Notes under the pieces: model-generated
The model's database searches: none
The model's input: only the letters and a program-made list of their open reading frames with translations
What the model was told of the DNA's origin: nothing
Shown: positions 44,782 to 59,237 of the stretch, in pieces
How positions within the stretch are numbered: position 1 is the stretch's first letter
Layout: every line of letters starts with the position of its first letter
Assembly (NCBI GenBank): GCA_036873135.1
Contig: JAPTYO010000026.1
Location: forward strand, 1,468,001-1,532,000
Direction: 5' to 3'
Source: Clarkia xantiana subsp. parviflora
Taxonomy: Eukaryota > Streptophyta > Magnoliopsida > Myrtales > Onagraceae
DNA: 64,000 nucleotides
Position numbers and translations under genes: made by a program

Positions 44782-45654
44782 TGTCAGACCTAAATCTAAC
44801 CTACGGCGGATTACGTTTTGAAAACGTGGATTTGAATAGAGTCGCCACTAATTAATTAAGACTAACTAGAATCCTAAATTACCTAAGAGTATAACGAATT
44901 AAACACTTAGGTATAAAATCGGTCTACGATTAGATATTCGAATTCGGGGGTTCTATTACGTATTAAAAATATAATTTTTAACTACGTCCTTTCGGTACTC
45001 AATTCACTTAATTTGCCAATTTATTATCAAGTAATATCTATTATGAACTAATTTTATATAAAATAAACATAATATAACATCTAATAACACTATCGAGCAT
45101 ATTTACATCAAAACGTTAATTAACATATTCATATAACACCAAATAATCAAATTTGTAATTAACCCCAAATTAATTAGATTTAAACTATTTAAACCTAAAT
45201 CTTGTAATAATAATAATAAAATAAATAATAATAATAATACTAAACAATGAATAATAAATAATGAATAATAAATAATAAAATAATAAAGAAGAACAAAAAA
45301 TGAACAAAAAAAGAGCGGGAAGGGGCTGGTTTACCTGGAGCGACGGGATTTGCTTCAGCAAGGACCAGCAGAGAACCAGAGCTGCGCTCCGGCGGCGGTA
45401 CCCGTGCGTACGAGGGAGTCGAGTTATGGGAAGGCAGACGACTAGGTTGGCAGCAGGGCGAACGACGGTCAGGAGCTCCGGTGGCTGCGTGCGGGTGGTA
45501 TGGCAGCAATCGGCGGTGAGTTTGAAGGACTGGTCGTGGTTGAGGTAGAGGTAGCTGGAGTGAAGGGGCCTCGACGTGGCACGGTCTGGGCCGACACCGG
45601 TGGTTCTCTCCGTCGGGCTCGCCGGTGGCCTGGACTGACTGCTGCTACTACTAC

Positions 45655-45731
<77 letters not shown>

Positions 45732-46344
45732 CTCTGGAGAAAAGGGGAGGACAGACGGCGAGCGTGGTGGAGGAACTCCGGCTCCGACGGGGCTGGTATT
45801 CACCGGCGGAAGATATGGCGGCGCCGGTCTGCTGAGGGGGGAGCGGACAAGATAACTGCGGGAAAGAAATTTTTTTAATTATAAACCACAAGAAGACGAA
45901 AATGAACGAATTACAAGACATAAATATATTATTATTAAATGTGTTTTTCTGTCCTTTTACAATGTAAACCTAGACCCCTATTTATAATAAAAACCTAGTC
46001 TAGTTACAGATAAAATTTAAATAAAAAATTGCTAACAGATAATTATTCTAGAGAATATTCCTAAGGATATATATCTTTACAGATAATTATTTTTTTGAAT
46101 AAAAAATAATATCTGGAGATAAATATCTTACATATAATTTTCTAAAATTAAAAACTAATTATTATATATATATTTTTAAATATTCCGAAAATATTAAATA
46201 TATTCGAAATAATTTAAAATATATTTTATAATAATTTACCTAATGTGCCCTTAAGCATTTTTGGAGACTTTGTGGCTTGACGCGTCCGGAATTTGACGTA
46301 TCATGCGTAACGTCGTTACGTCCGGGTCAAATCGAGTATTTACA
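44782..46344 (-). repeat. LTR a (3' LTR of outer element)
   Basis: 1563 bp. TATA box on the minus strand (TTATAAATAGGGG, ~45976-45988). A GC-rich block at ~45320-45850 contains (GA)n and ends in a possible splice donor (CCAG|GTAAAC). Confidence 0.85.
45656..45731. repeat. (GA)n microsatellite in LTR a
   Basis: About 37 GA units. Equivalent tracts occur in the other three LTRs. Confidence 0.97.
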
Positions 46345-47316
46345 GTTTGCCCCTTTTTGGACGGACTCCCGTAGAACGTGTTCGAAGGGGTTTGTACAAA
46401 GACGAAGAAACACTGATTTTGACCAGAAAGTATATTCTCTTCCAATTCTCCGAACTCTTCAAAGTGGCTCATACGCTTATTCTGGTGCGGAAACGATAAA
46501 ACTTCTGTCGGCGGGACGCCGGTTGGCGGTGCCTCTATTAGTAGTGCGGAGAAGTAATTCCCCGGTCGGCGGTGCCCCTGTTGGCGGTGCAACCGTTGGC
46601 AGTGCAGAAAGTAAAGCCTCCAGTGGCGTGCATAAAAGTAAAGCCTCAAGTGGCGTGCGGGAAAGTAAAGCCTTCAGTGGCATGCAGAAAAGTAAAGCCT
46701 CTAGTGGCGTGCGGGAAAGTAAAGCCTCCAGTGGCGTGCGGGAAAGTAAAGCCTCCAGTGGCGTGCGGGAAAGTAAAGCCTCCAGTTGCGTGCGGGAAAG
46801 TAAAGCCTCAGTGGCGTGCAGGAAAGTAAAGCCTCCAGTGGCGAAGTAAAGCCTCCAGTGGCGTGCAGAAAAGTAAAGCCTCCAGTGGCATGCAGAAAAG
46901 TAAAGCCTCCAGTGGCGTGCGGGAAAGTAAAGCCTCCAGTGGCGTGCGGGAAAGTAAAGCCTCCAGTGGCATGTAGAAAGTAAAGCCTCCAGTGGCGTGA
47001 GGGAAAGTAAAGCCTCCAGTGGCGTGCGGGAAAGTAAAGCCTCCAGTGGCGTGCAGAAAAGTAAAGCCTCCAGTGGCGTGCGGGAAAGTAAAGCCTCCAG
47101 TGGCGTGCAGAAAAGTGAAGCCTCCAGTGGTGTGTGTCTGAGGAATGCCTCTAGCGGCGTCCGTTGGAGAAGATCCTCTAGTGGCGTCTGTCGGAGAAGA
47201 GCCTCTAGTGGCCTATGTCGGAGGAGAGCCTCTAGTGGCGCTCGTTGGAGAAGAGCCTCTAGTGGCGTATGTCGGAGAAATGCCTCTAGCGGCGTCCGTT
47301 GGAGAAGAGCCTCTAG
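46345..47316. repeat. Interior with 27 bp tandem arrays
   Basis: 46345-46610 is unique interior. 46611-47130 has about 19 units of AAAGCCTCCAGTGGCGTGCG plus GGAAAGT. 47131-47316 has about seven units of a related 27-mer beginning GCCTCTAGTGGCG. It aligns with 48922-49835. Confidence 0.9.
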
Positions 47317-48921
<1,605 letters not shown>

Positions 48922-49835
48922 GTTTGCCCCTCTTTGGACGGACTCCCGTAGAACGTGTTCGAAGGGGTTTGTCCAAAGACGAGGAAACACTGATTTTGAC
49001 CAGAAAGTATATTCTCTTCCAATTCTTCAAAGTCTTCAAGGTGGCTCATATGCTTATTTTGGTGCAGAAAGATAAAACCTCTGTCGGCGAGACGCCTGTT
49101 GACGGTGCCTCCGTTAGTGATGCAGAAAGTAAAGCCTCCAGTGGTGGTGCGGAAAAGTAAAGAGCCGCCAGTGGCGGTGCGGAAAAGTAAAGAGCCTCCA
49201 GCGGCGGTGCGGAAAAGTAAAGAGCCTCCAGCGGCGGTGCGGAAAAGTAAAGAGCCTCCAGTGGCGCTGCAGAAAAGTAAAGCCTCCAGTGGCGTGCGGA
49301 AAAGTAAAGCCTCCAGTGGCGTGCGGAAAAGTAAAGCCTCCAGTGGAGTGCGGAAAAGTAAAGCCTCCAGTGGCGTGCGGAAAAGTAAAGCCTCCAATGG
49401 CGTGCAGAAAAGTAAAGCCTCCAGTGGCGTGCGGAAAAGTAAAGCCTCCAGTGGCGTGCGGAAAAGTAAAGCCTCCAGTGGCGTGCGAAAAAGTAAAGCC
49501 TCCAGTGGCGTACAGTTAAGTTAAAAAAAAAAAAACCTCGATCGACGATGCCTCCAGTGGCGTGCGACAAGGAAAAGCCTCTAGTGGCGATGCAGAAAGT
49601 AAAGCCTCATATGTATGAGAAATGCCCCTAGTGGCGTCCGATGGAGAAGAGCCTCTAGTGGCATATGTCGGAAAAATGCCTCTAGTGGCGTCCGTTTGGA
49701 GAAGAGCCTCTAGTGGCGTCCGTCGGAGAAGAGTCTCTAGTGGCGTCCGTCGGAGAAGAGCCTCTAGTGGCATATGTCGGAGAAATGCATTTAGTGGCGT
49801 CCGTTGGATAAGGGCCTCGAGTGGCTTGATGACTT
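48922..49835. repeat. Interior with 27-30 bp tandem arrays
   Basis: 49121-49260 has 30 bp units (AAAGAGCCTCCAGCGGCGGT...). 49261-49521 has about ten 27 bp units (CCTCCAGTGGCG). 49560-49835 has about ten 27 bp units (CCTCTAGTGGCG). These correspond to the array at 46611-47316. Confidence 0.9.
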
Positions 49836-51260
49836 GAATGCATGTCCCTAATTTTTGCCTAAACTGCGCATGACGCGACAACTTAGCGGGATCTTTTCCT
49901 TTCTTTTTTCTTTTTTAATCTCTCATATTCTCTCCTTTTGCCACGGTCAAAATTTTAGACCGTGCCCCTCGGTTTTCCTAATTTTTGCATGGATTGCCCC
50001 TTGGGGTTTTCATTCCATCGGGATTCTATTTTCTCTCCTTTTGCCATGATTGCAATTTTCTGAATTTGCTATCATGCCCCTCATTTCCTAATTTTGCCTA
50101 GGCTGCCCTTTCGGGTTTTCAACCTAACAGAAGCACTCTTTTTTTTTTTTGGTAGCCGATTAAACGGTGGCTGTGACCCGTACTTTATTTCACGTCTCGA
50201 TGCGAGAGTATTTGTAGCCATTTGGAGGGTGGCTGTGACCCTTTTCTCACCGTCTTCAACGTCGCGAGAGCTCTTTTGATTTGTAGCCATTTGGAGGGTG
50301 GCTGTGGCCCTTTATTTTGTAGTCGTTTTAGGGAAGATTGTGACCTCTTTTTATTTTCCTGCCCTTACAAGATTTGCGGGGTCACTCTTTTATCTGTAGC
50401 CGTTTGGAGGGTGGCTGTGGCCCTTTATTTTGTAGTCGTTTTAGGGACGACTATGACCCTTTTTATTTTCCCGCCTCACAGGGTTTGTGGGGTCACTCTT
50501 TTATCTTTAGCCGTTTGGAGGGTGGCTGTGGCCCTTTCACTTATTCTCCGCTTTTGATGTTGCGGGAGCGCTCTTTATCTATAACCATTTGATTTTGAAG
50601 GGTGGTTGTTGCCCTTTATTTTGTAGTCGTTTTAGGGACGACTGTGGCCCTTTTTTATTTTCCCGCATTTTCAAGATTCGCGGGGTCACTCTTTTATCGG
50701 TAGCCGTTTGGAGGGTGGATGTGGCCCTTTATTTTGTAGTCGTTTTAGGGACGACCGGGGCCCTTTATTTTCCCGCCCTCACAAGATTCGCGGGGTCACT
50801 CTTTTATCTTTAGCCGTTTGGAGGGTGGCTGTGGCCCTTTCACTTATTCTCCGCTTTTGATGTTGCGGGAGCGCTCCTTATCTGTAACCATTTGAAGGGT
50901 GGTTGTGGCCCTTTCAAAAATTCTCCCGCCCTCTCAGGGTTCACGGGGATCGCTCTTTATATGTAGTCATTTGAAGGGTGACTGTGGCCCTTTTCATCCC
51001 GTTTTTGATGTTGCAGGAGCTTTTTGTAGCTGTTTTAAGGGTGGCTATGACCCTTTGAATTGATTTTTCAGCCTCACAAGATTCATGGGAATACTCTTTA
51101 TATGTAGTCATTTGAAGGGTGACTGTGGCCCTTTTTATTCGTAGTTGATTTAGGAACAACTGTGACCCTTTTATTTCTTCACTGTTTCCATAATATTAGC
51201 ACTAACACTCTCTTCATTTCCCTGTAGCCGATTAAGGGCGACTGTGACCCAAAAGAAAAC
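49836..51260. repeat. Degenerate array of 'GTAGCC.TTTGGAGGGTGGCTGTGG' modules with ~304 bp higher-order period
   Basis: Array proper runs ~50145-51260. Each module has a TAGCC(A/G)TTTGGAGGGTGG segment followed by GTAGTCGTTTTAGGGACGAC or a TCCGC block. 50396-50699 and 50700-~50940 repeat the same three-module order. 49836-50144 is T-rich flank. Confidence 0.8.
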
Positions 51261-52640
51261 TGAGTTTTTTTTTGCTCTTCTTTTTTTCCTTCTTTTTTTT
51301 TTTTTTTGCTCTTCTTTTTTTTTTTTCTCTTTTTTTACTCTTTTTTTTTTGTTCTTTTTTTTTTTGCTTTTTCATCTCACCTTTTGCCATGATCGTCCCT
51401 GCGGGTTTTTAATCATGCCCCTCTCCCTTACTTTTGCCTAGGTTTTCAACCTAGCGGGAATTTATTTTTTTCTCTCTTTTTTCTTTTTTCAAATGGAAAG
51501 AAAATCTACATAAACTAATCAACAACTATGTTACATGCCCCTAATAGCAGATTAAACCTTTTTAATTTTTCAGAACTTCTCCGGAGGAAAGCTTGTCAAA
51601 TAAGTTGATTATGTCGATGTCTTGAATGGAGGATCCTATCAATGGGTGGAAGACACCGACAATAATTTCTTCTTTTTCTTCATCTCAAATGCTTTTTCAT
51701 TAGCACGGTCGATCTTCATGGAATCTCGATCTTTTTTAATAGGAAGATCTCTGGATGTCTTCTATCTTCAACCATGCTTGATCTTTAAGAGGAATGCCCC
51801 ACGGCTACATCTGACTGGTTCATAATTCGTCGCATGCTGGACGAATGGCCTGATATGGATGGTGTTGAGTTTGGCACAGTAGTCCGCAAATGGTAAACTC
51901 AGGCATAGATATCGTCCAAGGTATCTGGGATAACTGGCATAAGAATGGTCGGCGAGCGAAGGGCCGTACATGAGATGTGCTCTTCAGGAGTTTTGATTTG
52001 GATGATTATCCAAGCTGCACAATGAGTAAAGAAAAACTCAAATTTCGGGGACAAAAATGATCACAACTTCTCTTACCTGGGAGTTGGATTTTTCAGTGGG
52101 CAATGTGCTCGCTATGCGACTGGACCTGCTGCATGTCCTGGTTCTCTTGCTTCACAACTTGTGTATGTACACCTGCTGAAAAGTACATGCCCCTAGTGGC
52201 AGACTGAAAACTTCAGAACTTTTTCGGAAAAGGATTCGGTTGATCGAGTCAAGCTACATCGATCGACACATTGAATCTTCACGGGATTCTTGATGATCTC
52301 TTGAAATTTTTTCTCCTGACATGTCCGATCTCAATGGGAGATGCCCTCATGGTTACCGCTGAATGGTTTAAACTGGCCACATAACGATTGTATACCTCGT
52401 CTTGGAAAGCATATGAATTTCACACATGGTAGGTGAATTTTTTCATAGAAACTCTTCGAAGCGTTCACGTTTCACGCGGTTGCGACATTGGTTGAAGTGG
52501 TCATCCGACTGGATGACTGCATGTTCTTTTTTGTTGCCCCCATTTAGCCGGCATAACTTATGTGTACATGATACCTTAACCAAGGGTACCTGAAAAGGGT
52601 GAATGAAATCAGTGCAGAGAATATGAGAAATCATGCATGA
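51261..52640. other. Interior of composite: T-rich tract and a decayed ~650 bp duplication
   Basis: 51265-51370 is nearly pure T with CTC interruptions. ACATGCCCCTA(A/G)T.GCAGA...CAGAACTT recurs at ~51532 and ~52184 and is followed by loosely similar sequence. No ORF resembles gag or pol. Confidence 0.5.
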
Positions 52641-54990
52641 TTTTTTTGAAAACTCTAATGTCATTCATTTCATAATTTTGATTACTTTTTTTTTAAAAGG
52701 AATCAAAACTTATGATCAAATGTGTTTTGCGCCATTATGGAGTTTACTTTGTTTGCTGAGTGCATTTTCTGGCTCGAACGCGGGACAAATGCTCAAAACA
52801 AAGTTTTTTTAAAAGGTTTTTCGTCCTTTGTTCAAACTCGAATAGTAGCACTCAACTGCGCAGTTAAACTATTTTCTCAAAAAGGAATCAAAACTCCCAT
52901 TTTTTAAATGCTCGCTCATGCGAATGTTGAAATGACGATCTTGCCAAAAAAGTGCAATACACTTTGGATAAAAACGAATGACACTTTAATTTTTTTTCTT
53001 TTTTAAAATGCTCATGCATGCTCGAAAGTTAAAATTCTACTGTTAAGAAAGTTACAACTTACAACATATTACTTGAATGATGCATATGAAATGCTTTTTT
53101 GAAAGTTAAAATTCTATTCTAAGAAATTCACAACTTACAACAGTTTACCTGAATAATGCATATTTTGAAATGAAAATTTCAGGTGATTTTTTTTCAAATA
53201 GTGCAATTGAGATGCATGCGTGAATTTGAAAGCCCTATAGCTAATAAAAAACTCACAATTTTTCTGAAATATATATATATATATTTATTTTTAGAAAAAT
53301 AATGCATATTGAATGCATGCTAAAAAAAAATCAGGTAAAAAGGTTTTTTGAAAATGATGCATATGCAATTTATGTTTGAATTTAAAAACTCTAAGAGCCA
53401 AAAAAGAATTACAAATTTTCCTAATTTTTTTTTGATGCACATTGAATACACTAACAGAATTTTACAACTTACATGAAAAGTTTTTTTTCAAAAATAACGC
53501 GTATAAAACACACGCTTGAAATAAAACATTCTGGTAAGTAGTTTTGACAACAACACATGGAATACATTTTTGAAACTAAAGGTCCCACGACTAAGAAATT
53601 GTACAGTCTATCAACAAATTATTTTACCTAAAACAATGCACATGAGATGCATACCTGAGATGAAAGTTCTACAGTCAAGATAATTTACAAGTTATCTGAA
53701 AAGATTTTTTTTCTTTTTTGTTTTTTTAATGAGAAAAAAAAAATGCATCTTGAATGCTCAAAAAGAATCAGGCGAAAAGCTTTTCTTTTCTTCTTCTTTT
53801 CTTTTTTTTTTATTAAAGGATGCATATGAGATGCCCAAAAATAAACACAAGATCCAAACTTAAAAATGAAAGTTTTACAACTGAGAAAAATTACAATTTA
53901 TCTGAATTTTTTTTTCCGAAAATAATGCATATGATATGCATGTTTTTTTGATTAAAAATTCAGATAAAATATTTTTTAAACAAAGAGCCCTAAAACTAAG
54001 AGAGCTTATGGTTTATCTAAAAAGTTTTTTAAAAAATTAATGCACATTGGATGCATTATTAAATATAAAACAATTCAGTTAAAAGTCTTTTTTTTTTAAA
54101 TGATGCATATGGAATGCACATTCGAAATTAGAAGCTCTAACAGTTAGAGCAGAATTACAAATATTAAAAAAAAATTGTTTTTTTTTTTTTTTTTTTGTTT
54201 TTTGTTTTTTGTTTGTTTTTTTTAAGCAATGCATGTACAATACATTAACCAATATTACAACTTTCCTGAAAATCTTTTTTAAAAAATAACGCGTACAAAA
54301 CACATGTTAAAAAAAATGAAAATTCAGGTAGGAGGTTTTTTTAGAAAAAAAAAATGCATATGAAATGCATGTTCGAAAGGGAGATCTAATAGCTAAAGAA
54401 GTTAAATTTTCTGAAATGTTTTTTTTTTTTTAAGTAATGCGTAACGCACTAACAAAAATTACAACTTACCTAAGAGTTTTTTTTTTTTTTTAAATAATGC
54501 GCATGAGACGCATATTTAGAATCAAAATTTAGGTAAATGTTTTAAAAAAAAAAAAAAAAAAATCAATGCATCTGAAACATATGTTTAGAAATAAAAATCT
54601 ACAACTAAGGGATTAACTACTTAGCTAAAAATGTTTTTTTAGTTTTTTCCTGAAAATAACGTATACAAAATGCATTTTAAAATTAGAAGCTCTAATAGCT
54701 AAGGGGAATTAAAATTTCCAAATTTTTTTTTAACAACGCATGTATGATGCACTAAAAAATTACAACTTACCTGAAGAGGTTTTGTATGAAACGCAATGCT
54801 GAATTTATAAATTCAGGTAAGATTTTTTTTTTTTTTTTTTTAAACAATGCGTACGAGATGCATGTTCGAAAAAAAAATTATATGACTAAATGACTAACTA
54901 TTCAGCTGAAATTTTTTTTTTTTAATATGCGATGAGATGAATGCATGAGAAATAAAACCTATACAAACAGTCGCATGATAACATTTACAA
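52641..54990. repeat. Degenerate array of ATGCATATGAAATGCAT modules
   Basis: About 25 diverged copies of a 75-110 bp module: TTTTTTT, AAATAATGCATATGAAATGCAT(G/A)TT, GAAA, then (A)TTACAACTTACCTGAAAAG. Matches 56740-58770. Confidence 0.75.
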
Positions 54991-55402
54991 CAAAAACAGA
55001 TCACGTTAGGGGGGTAAAAAAAATGTGTGGTTTTGCTCTACAAGGTAGGTTCCACTGATAGGTTCCCGACAAGGTGGTTTCCTCACCCAATTATAGGGAT
55101 CATAAGACCTTCGCAAGCGAGTAGAGTTTTTTCGAGCCGTACCGGCGGCCCAGCCGCGCCGGTCGTACCGTACTAAACCTCCGGGGTTCCTAGTCGCCCT
55201 GAGTTTTAGGCTTTTTGGTCATTACACTAAAGTGATGTGTGCAAATGCAAATAATGCATAATCCATTAAAGAAAAATAGTCAGTCATAAAAAATTAACTC
55301 CACACCTGAAATTACACAAAAACAATCAAGTTAGAATAACAAAGTCAAATATGAAATAAAACATGGCAAATAAGAAAATATAACGAGCCCGAACCCTCGA
55401 TT
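54991..55402 (-). other. Post-primer leader of inner (b-c) element
   Basis: Conserved with 58790-59216 (CTACAAGGTAGGTTCCACTG, GACAAGGTGGTTTCCTC). It lies directly downstream of the primer site on the minus strand; a packaging or leader role is inferred. Confidence 0.45.
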
Positions 55403-55421
55403 GTCCCAAGCAGAGTCGCCA
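55403..55421 (-). other. Primer-binding site beside LTR c
   Basis: Minus strand TGGCGACTCTGCTTGGGA, three bases from the LTR end. Of the type I recall for Ogre-like elements (arginine tRNA); tRNA identity not verified. Confidence 0.7.
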
Positions 55422-55424
55422 AAT

Positions 55425-56366
55425 TGTCAGACCTAAATCTAACTTACGGCGGATTACGTTTGAAAACGTGCAATTTTGAAAGGAGTAGCCACTAGTTAAT
55501 TATTATGCTAACTAGAATCCTAAATTACTTAAGCGAATAACTAATTAAACACCTAGGTATTAAATCAGTCTACGATCAGAAATACGAGTTCGGGGGTTCT
55601 ATTACGAATTAAAACTCATGGAATTAATCACGCCCTTTCAGTACTCAATTCACAAATTTGTCAATTTTATTGCTTATACATACATTACACTAAATTAATT
55701 CAACAAAGTCAAAATTAATCAAATTTCATCATAAAAAATATTAATCAGATATAATCCTAAATCGAAAAAAATTAATTATAACCTATAACTCCTAGTAAAA
55801 ATAAAATCTAAAATACTAAAAAAACTTCTAACATGCTATTAAAATTAGTCAATTACAATTAAATTACTAATTAAATTTTACCAATTACATCTAAACTATT
55901 AATTAAGTCTAACTAATTACATTTTAATTTTAATTAATTATAATATAATAATTCAAAACAAAAAACCTAATAATCAAATATTAATAATAAATTATTAAAT
56001 GAATAAATAAATAAATTAAAAAAAAAGTTAGAGACGGGAAATACCTGCAGGTTGCGGCGGTGAGGGCTCCTATGGTGGACTCCTAGGAGCACGGCGGTCC
56101 AGCAGCGGTTGTGTATGACAGCACAGGACGGCGCGGCGTCGTGGTGACGGTTCCGGTGGACTAGGTCAGCAGTAGCAGGCGCCGGTCAGCAGTGATGGAC
56201 GGCAGCAGCAGCAGCTTAGTACCGGCAGCGGACGGACGAGGCGGAGCAGGGGCGGATGGCTGCGGACAGATGAGCGACGGCGGGAGCAGGGGGACGACGC
56301 TGGCGGGGCCGGTCGCCGGCGGGCTCTTGGACTGGGAAGGGCCGGATCTGGAAGAAGAAGAGGAGA

Positions 56367-56420
<54 letters not shown>

Positions 56421-56718
56421 GAGAGAGAGAGAGAGAAGGGCCGGCGTGGTGGGAGGGGCCACCGGCGTGGCGGACGTGGTGGCGGGGCCACCGGGCGGAC
56501 GTGGTGGCGTGGCGGCGGGTGGCGGTGGTCCGGCCACCGGAGCTGGGCCACACACCGGCGGGAGGGCTGTCCAAATAAATAAAAAAAAAGTTTTTTTTTT
56601 TTTGAAATAAAGCACAAAAGGACAAAATTCGCACGGATCCCAAGGAAAGTAGTCTTATTATTTTCTGATGTGTTTTCTGTCCCTTTACAATGTGACCTAG
56701 ACCCCTATTTATACTAAA
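55425..56718 (-). repeat. LTR c, truncated at its TATA box
   Basis: Starts TGTCAGACC. Homologous to LTR b, with a (GA)n tract at 56371-56437. Breaks off just past CCCCTATTTATACTAAAAA (minus-strand TATA) and joins interior sequence at GCTGAGTGCATT. Confidence 0.82.
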
Positions 56719-58789
56719 AAGCTGAGTGCATTATCTGGCTCGAACGCGGGACAAATGCTCAAAGTTTTTTTCAAAAAGGTTTTCTCGTCCTTTGTTTAAA
56801 CTCGAATAGTAGCACTCAACTGCACAGTTAAACTATTTTCTCAAAAAAAGAATCAAAACTCTCATTTTTAAATGCTCGCTCATGCGAATGTTGAAATGAC
56901 GATCTTGCCAAAAAAGTGCAATACACCTTGGATAAAAACGAATGACACTTTGAGTTTTTTTTTTATTATTTTAAAATGCTCATGCATGCTCGAAAGTTAA
57001 AATTCTACTGTTAAGAAAGTTACAACTTAAAACATATTACCTGAATGACGCATATGAAATGCATTTTGAAAGTTAAAATTCTATTCTAAGAAATTCACAA
57101 CTTACAACAGTCTACCTGAATAATGCATATGAAATGCATATTTTGAAATGAAAATTTCAGGTGGATTTTTTTTTAAATAATGCATGCAATTGAGATGCAT
57201 GCGTGAATTTGAAAGCTCTATAGCTTAAAAAAAACTCACAATTTACCTGAAATGTTTTTATAAAAAAAATAATGCATATTGAATGCATGCTTAAGAAAAA
57301 TCAGGTAAAAATGTTTTTTTTTGAAAATGATGCATATGCAATTCATGTTTGAATTTAAAAAACTTTAAGAGAAAAAATGAATTACAAATTTTCCTAATTT
57401 TTAAAAAAATGATGCACATTGAATGCACTAACAAAATTTTACAACTTACATGAAACGTTTTTTCATAAAATAATGCGTATGAAACACATGCTTGAAATAA
57501 AACATTCTGGTAAGTAGTTTTGAAAACAACACATGGAATACATGTTTGAAACAAAAAGTTCTACGACTAAGAATGTGTACAGTCGATCAACAGATTATTT
57601 TTCCTAAAACAATGCACATGCGATGCACATGAGATGCATACTTGAGATGAAAGTTCTACAACTGAGAAAAAATACAATTTACCTAAAAAGTTTTTTTTCG
57701 AAAATAATGCATATGATATGCACGTTTTTTTTTATTAAAAATTCAGATAAAATGTTTTTTTTTTTAAACAAAGAGCCCTAAAACTAAGAGAGCTTACGGT
57801 TTATCTAAAAAGTTTTTTTAAATTAATGCATATTGGATGCATTATTAAAAATAAAACAATTCAGTTAAAAAGTTTTTTAAAATGATGCATATGGAATGCA
57901 CGTTCGAAATTAGAAGCTCTAATAGCCAAAGAGGAATCACATGGCAATGCATATACAATGCACTAACCAAAATTACAACTTACCTGAAAAGTTTTTTTTT
58001 TTTCAAAAATAATGCGTACAAAACACATGTTAAAAATAAAAATTCAAGTAAGAGGTTTTTTTAGAAAGAATGCATCTGAAATGTATGTTCGAAAGGAAGC
58101 TCTAATAGCTAAAGAAATTGATTTTTCTGAAATATTTTTTTTTTAAGTAATGCATACGTAACGCACTTAACAAAAATTACAACTTACCTGAGAGTTTTTT
58201 TTTTTTTAAATAATGCGCATGAGACGCATATTTAGAATAAAAATTTAGGTAAGAGATTTTTTTTAAAAACAATGCATCTGAAACACATGTTTAGAAATAA
58301 AAATCTACAACTAAGGGATTAACTACTTAGCTTTAAATGTATTTTTTTGTTTTTTTCTTAAAGTAACGTATACAAAATGCATTTTAAAATTAGAAGTTCT
58401 AATAGGTAAAAGGGAGTTAAATTTCTCATGAAATTATTTTTTGAAAATAATGCGCGAATGATGCGTTTAATTATGAATTACAACTTACCTGTTTTTTTTT
58501 TTTTAAATAATGCGTATGAAACACGAGTTTGAAATAAAAAAATTCAGGGAAGAGGTTTTTTAAAAAAAAAACAATGTATACGAAATGCATGTTAAAATGA
58601 AAATTTCTACAACTAAATAACTAACTACTTAGCTAGAAAAGAAAAAAAAAGTTTTTTTACTTTTGCTATTGTTTTTGTTTTTGTTTTTTTTTTTTTTTTT
58701 TTGTATTCTTTTAACTGCAATGAGATGAATGCATGAGAAATAAAGTTACACGGTAAGAAAAAATTTACAATTTACATGATAACCTCTTT
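56719..58789. repeat. Second copy of the ATGCAT-module array (outer element)
   Basis: Aligns with ~52756-54990, including the entry sequence GCTGAGTGCATT.TCTGGCTCG. Modules are diverged, with different T-run lengths. Confidence 0.78.
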
Positions 58790-59216
58790 ACCACAAAAAA
58801 AAACTGATAAAACACGAAATGTTAGGAGGGTAAAAAAATGTGTGGCTTTGCTCTACAAGGTAGGTTCCACTGATAGGCTCCCGACAAGGTGGTTTCCTCT
58901 CCCCAACACAGAGATCACAGGACCTTCACAAGCGAGTGGAGTTGTTCTGAGTCGTTCCGGCTGCTCGGCCGCGCGGTCATACCCTTACTAACTCTCCGGG
59001 GTTCCTAGTTGCCCTAGGTTTTAGGCATTTTGGGTATTACACTAAAGTGGTGTGTGCGAATTCAAATAATGCCACAAAAAGAAAAATGTTAATTGTAACT
59101 CTTAAAAAAATGTACCTGTCACACAAAAAAACAAAGTTAGAATGGTGAAGATAATAAAATATAAGAACTAAAAAAATATGGAAATAAGCGAATATAATGA
59201 GCCCGAACCCTCTTAG
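58790..59216 (-). other. Post-primer leader of outer (a-d) element
   Basis: Counterpart of 54991-55402. No ORF. Confidence 0.45.
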
Positions 59217-59234
59217 TCCCCAGTAGAGTCGCCA
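59217..59234 (-). other. Primer-binding site beside LTR d
   Basis: Minus strand TGGCGACTCTACTGGGGA, three bases from the LTR end (..GGTCTAACA). Confidence 0.75.
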
Positions 59235-59237
59235 AAT

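Noticed and set aside
49046..49570. Long open frames over the 27 bp arrays
   Set aside because: Explained by a stop-free unit divisible by three, open on both strands.
50081..50813. Several 60-111 codon frames in the GTAGCC-module array
   Set aside because: Repetitive translations of a degenerate array in changing frames.
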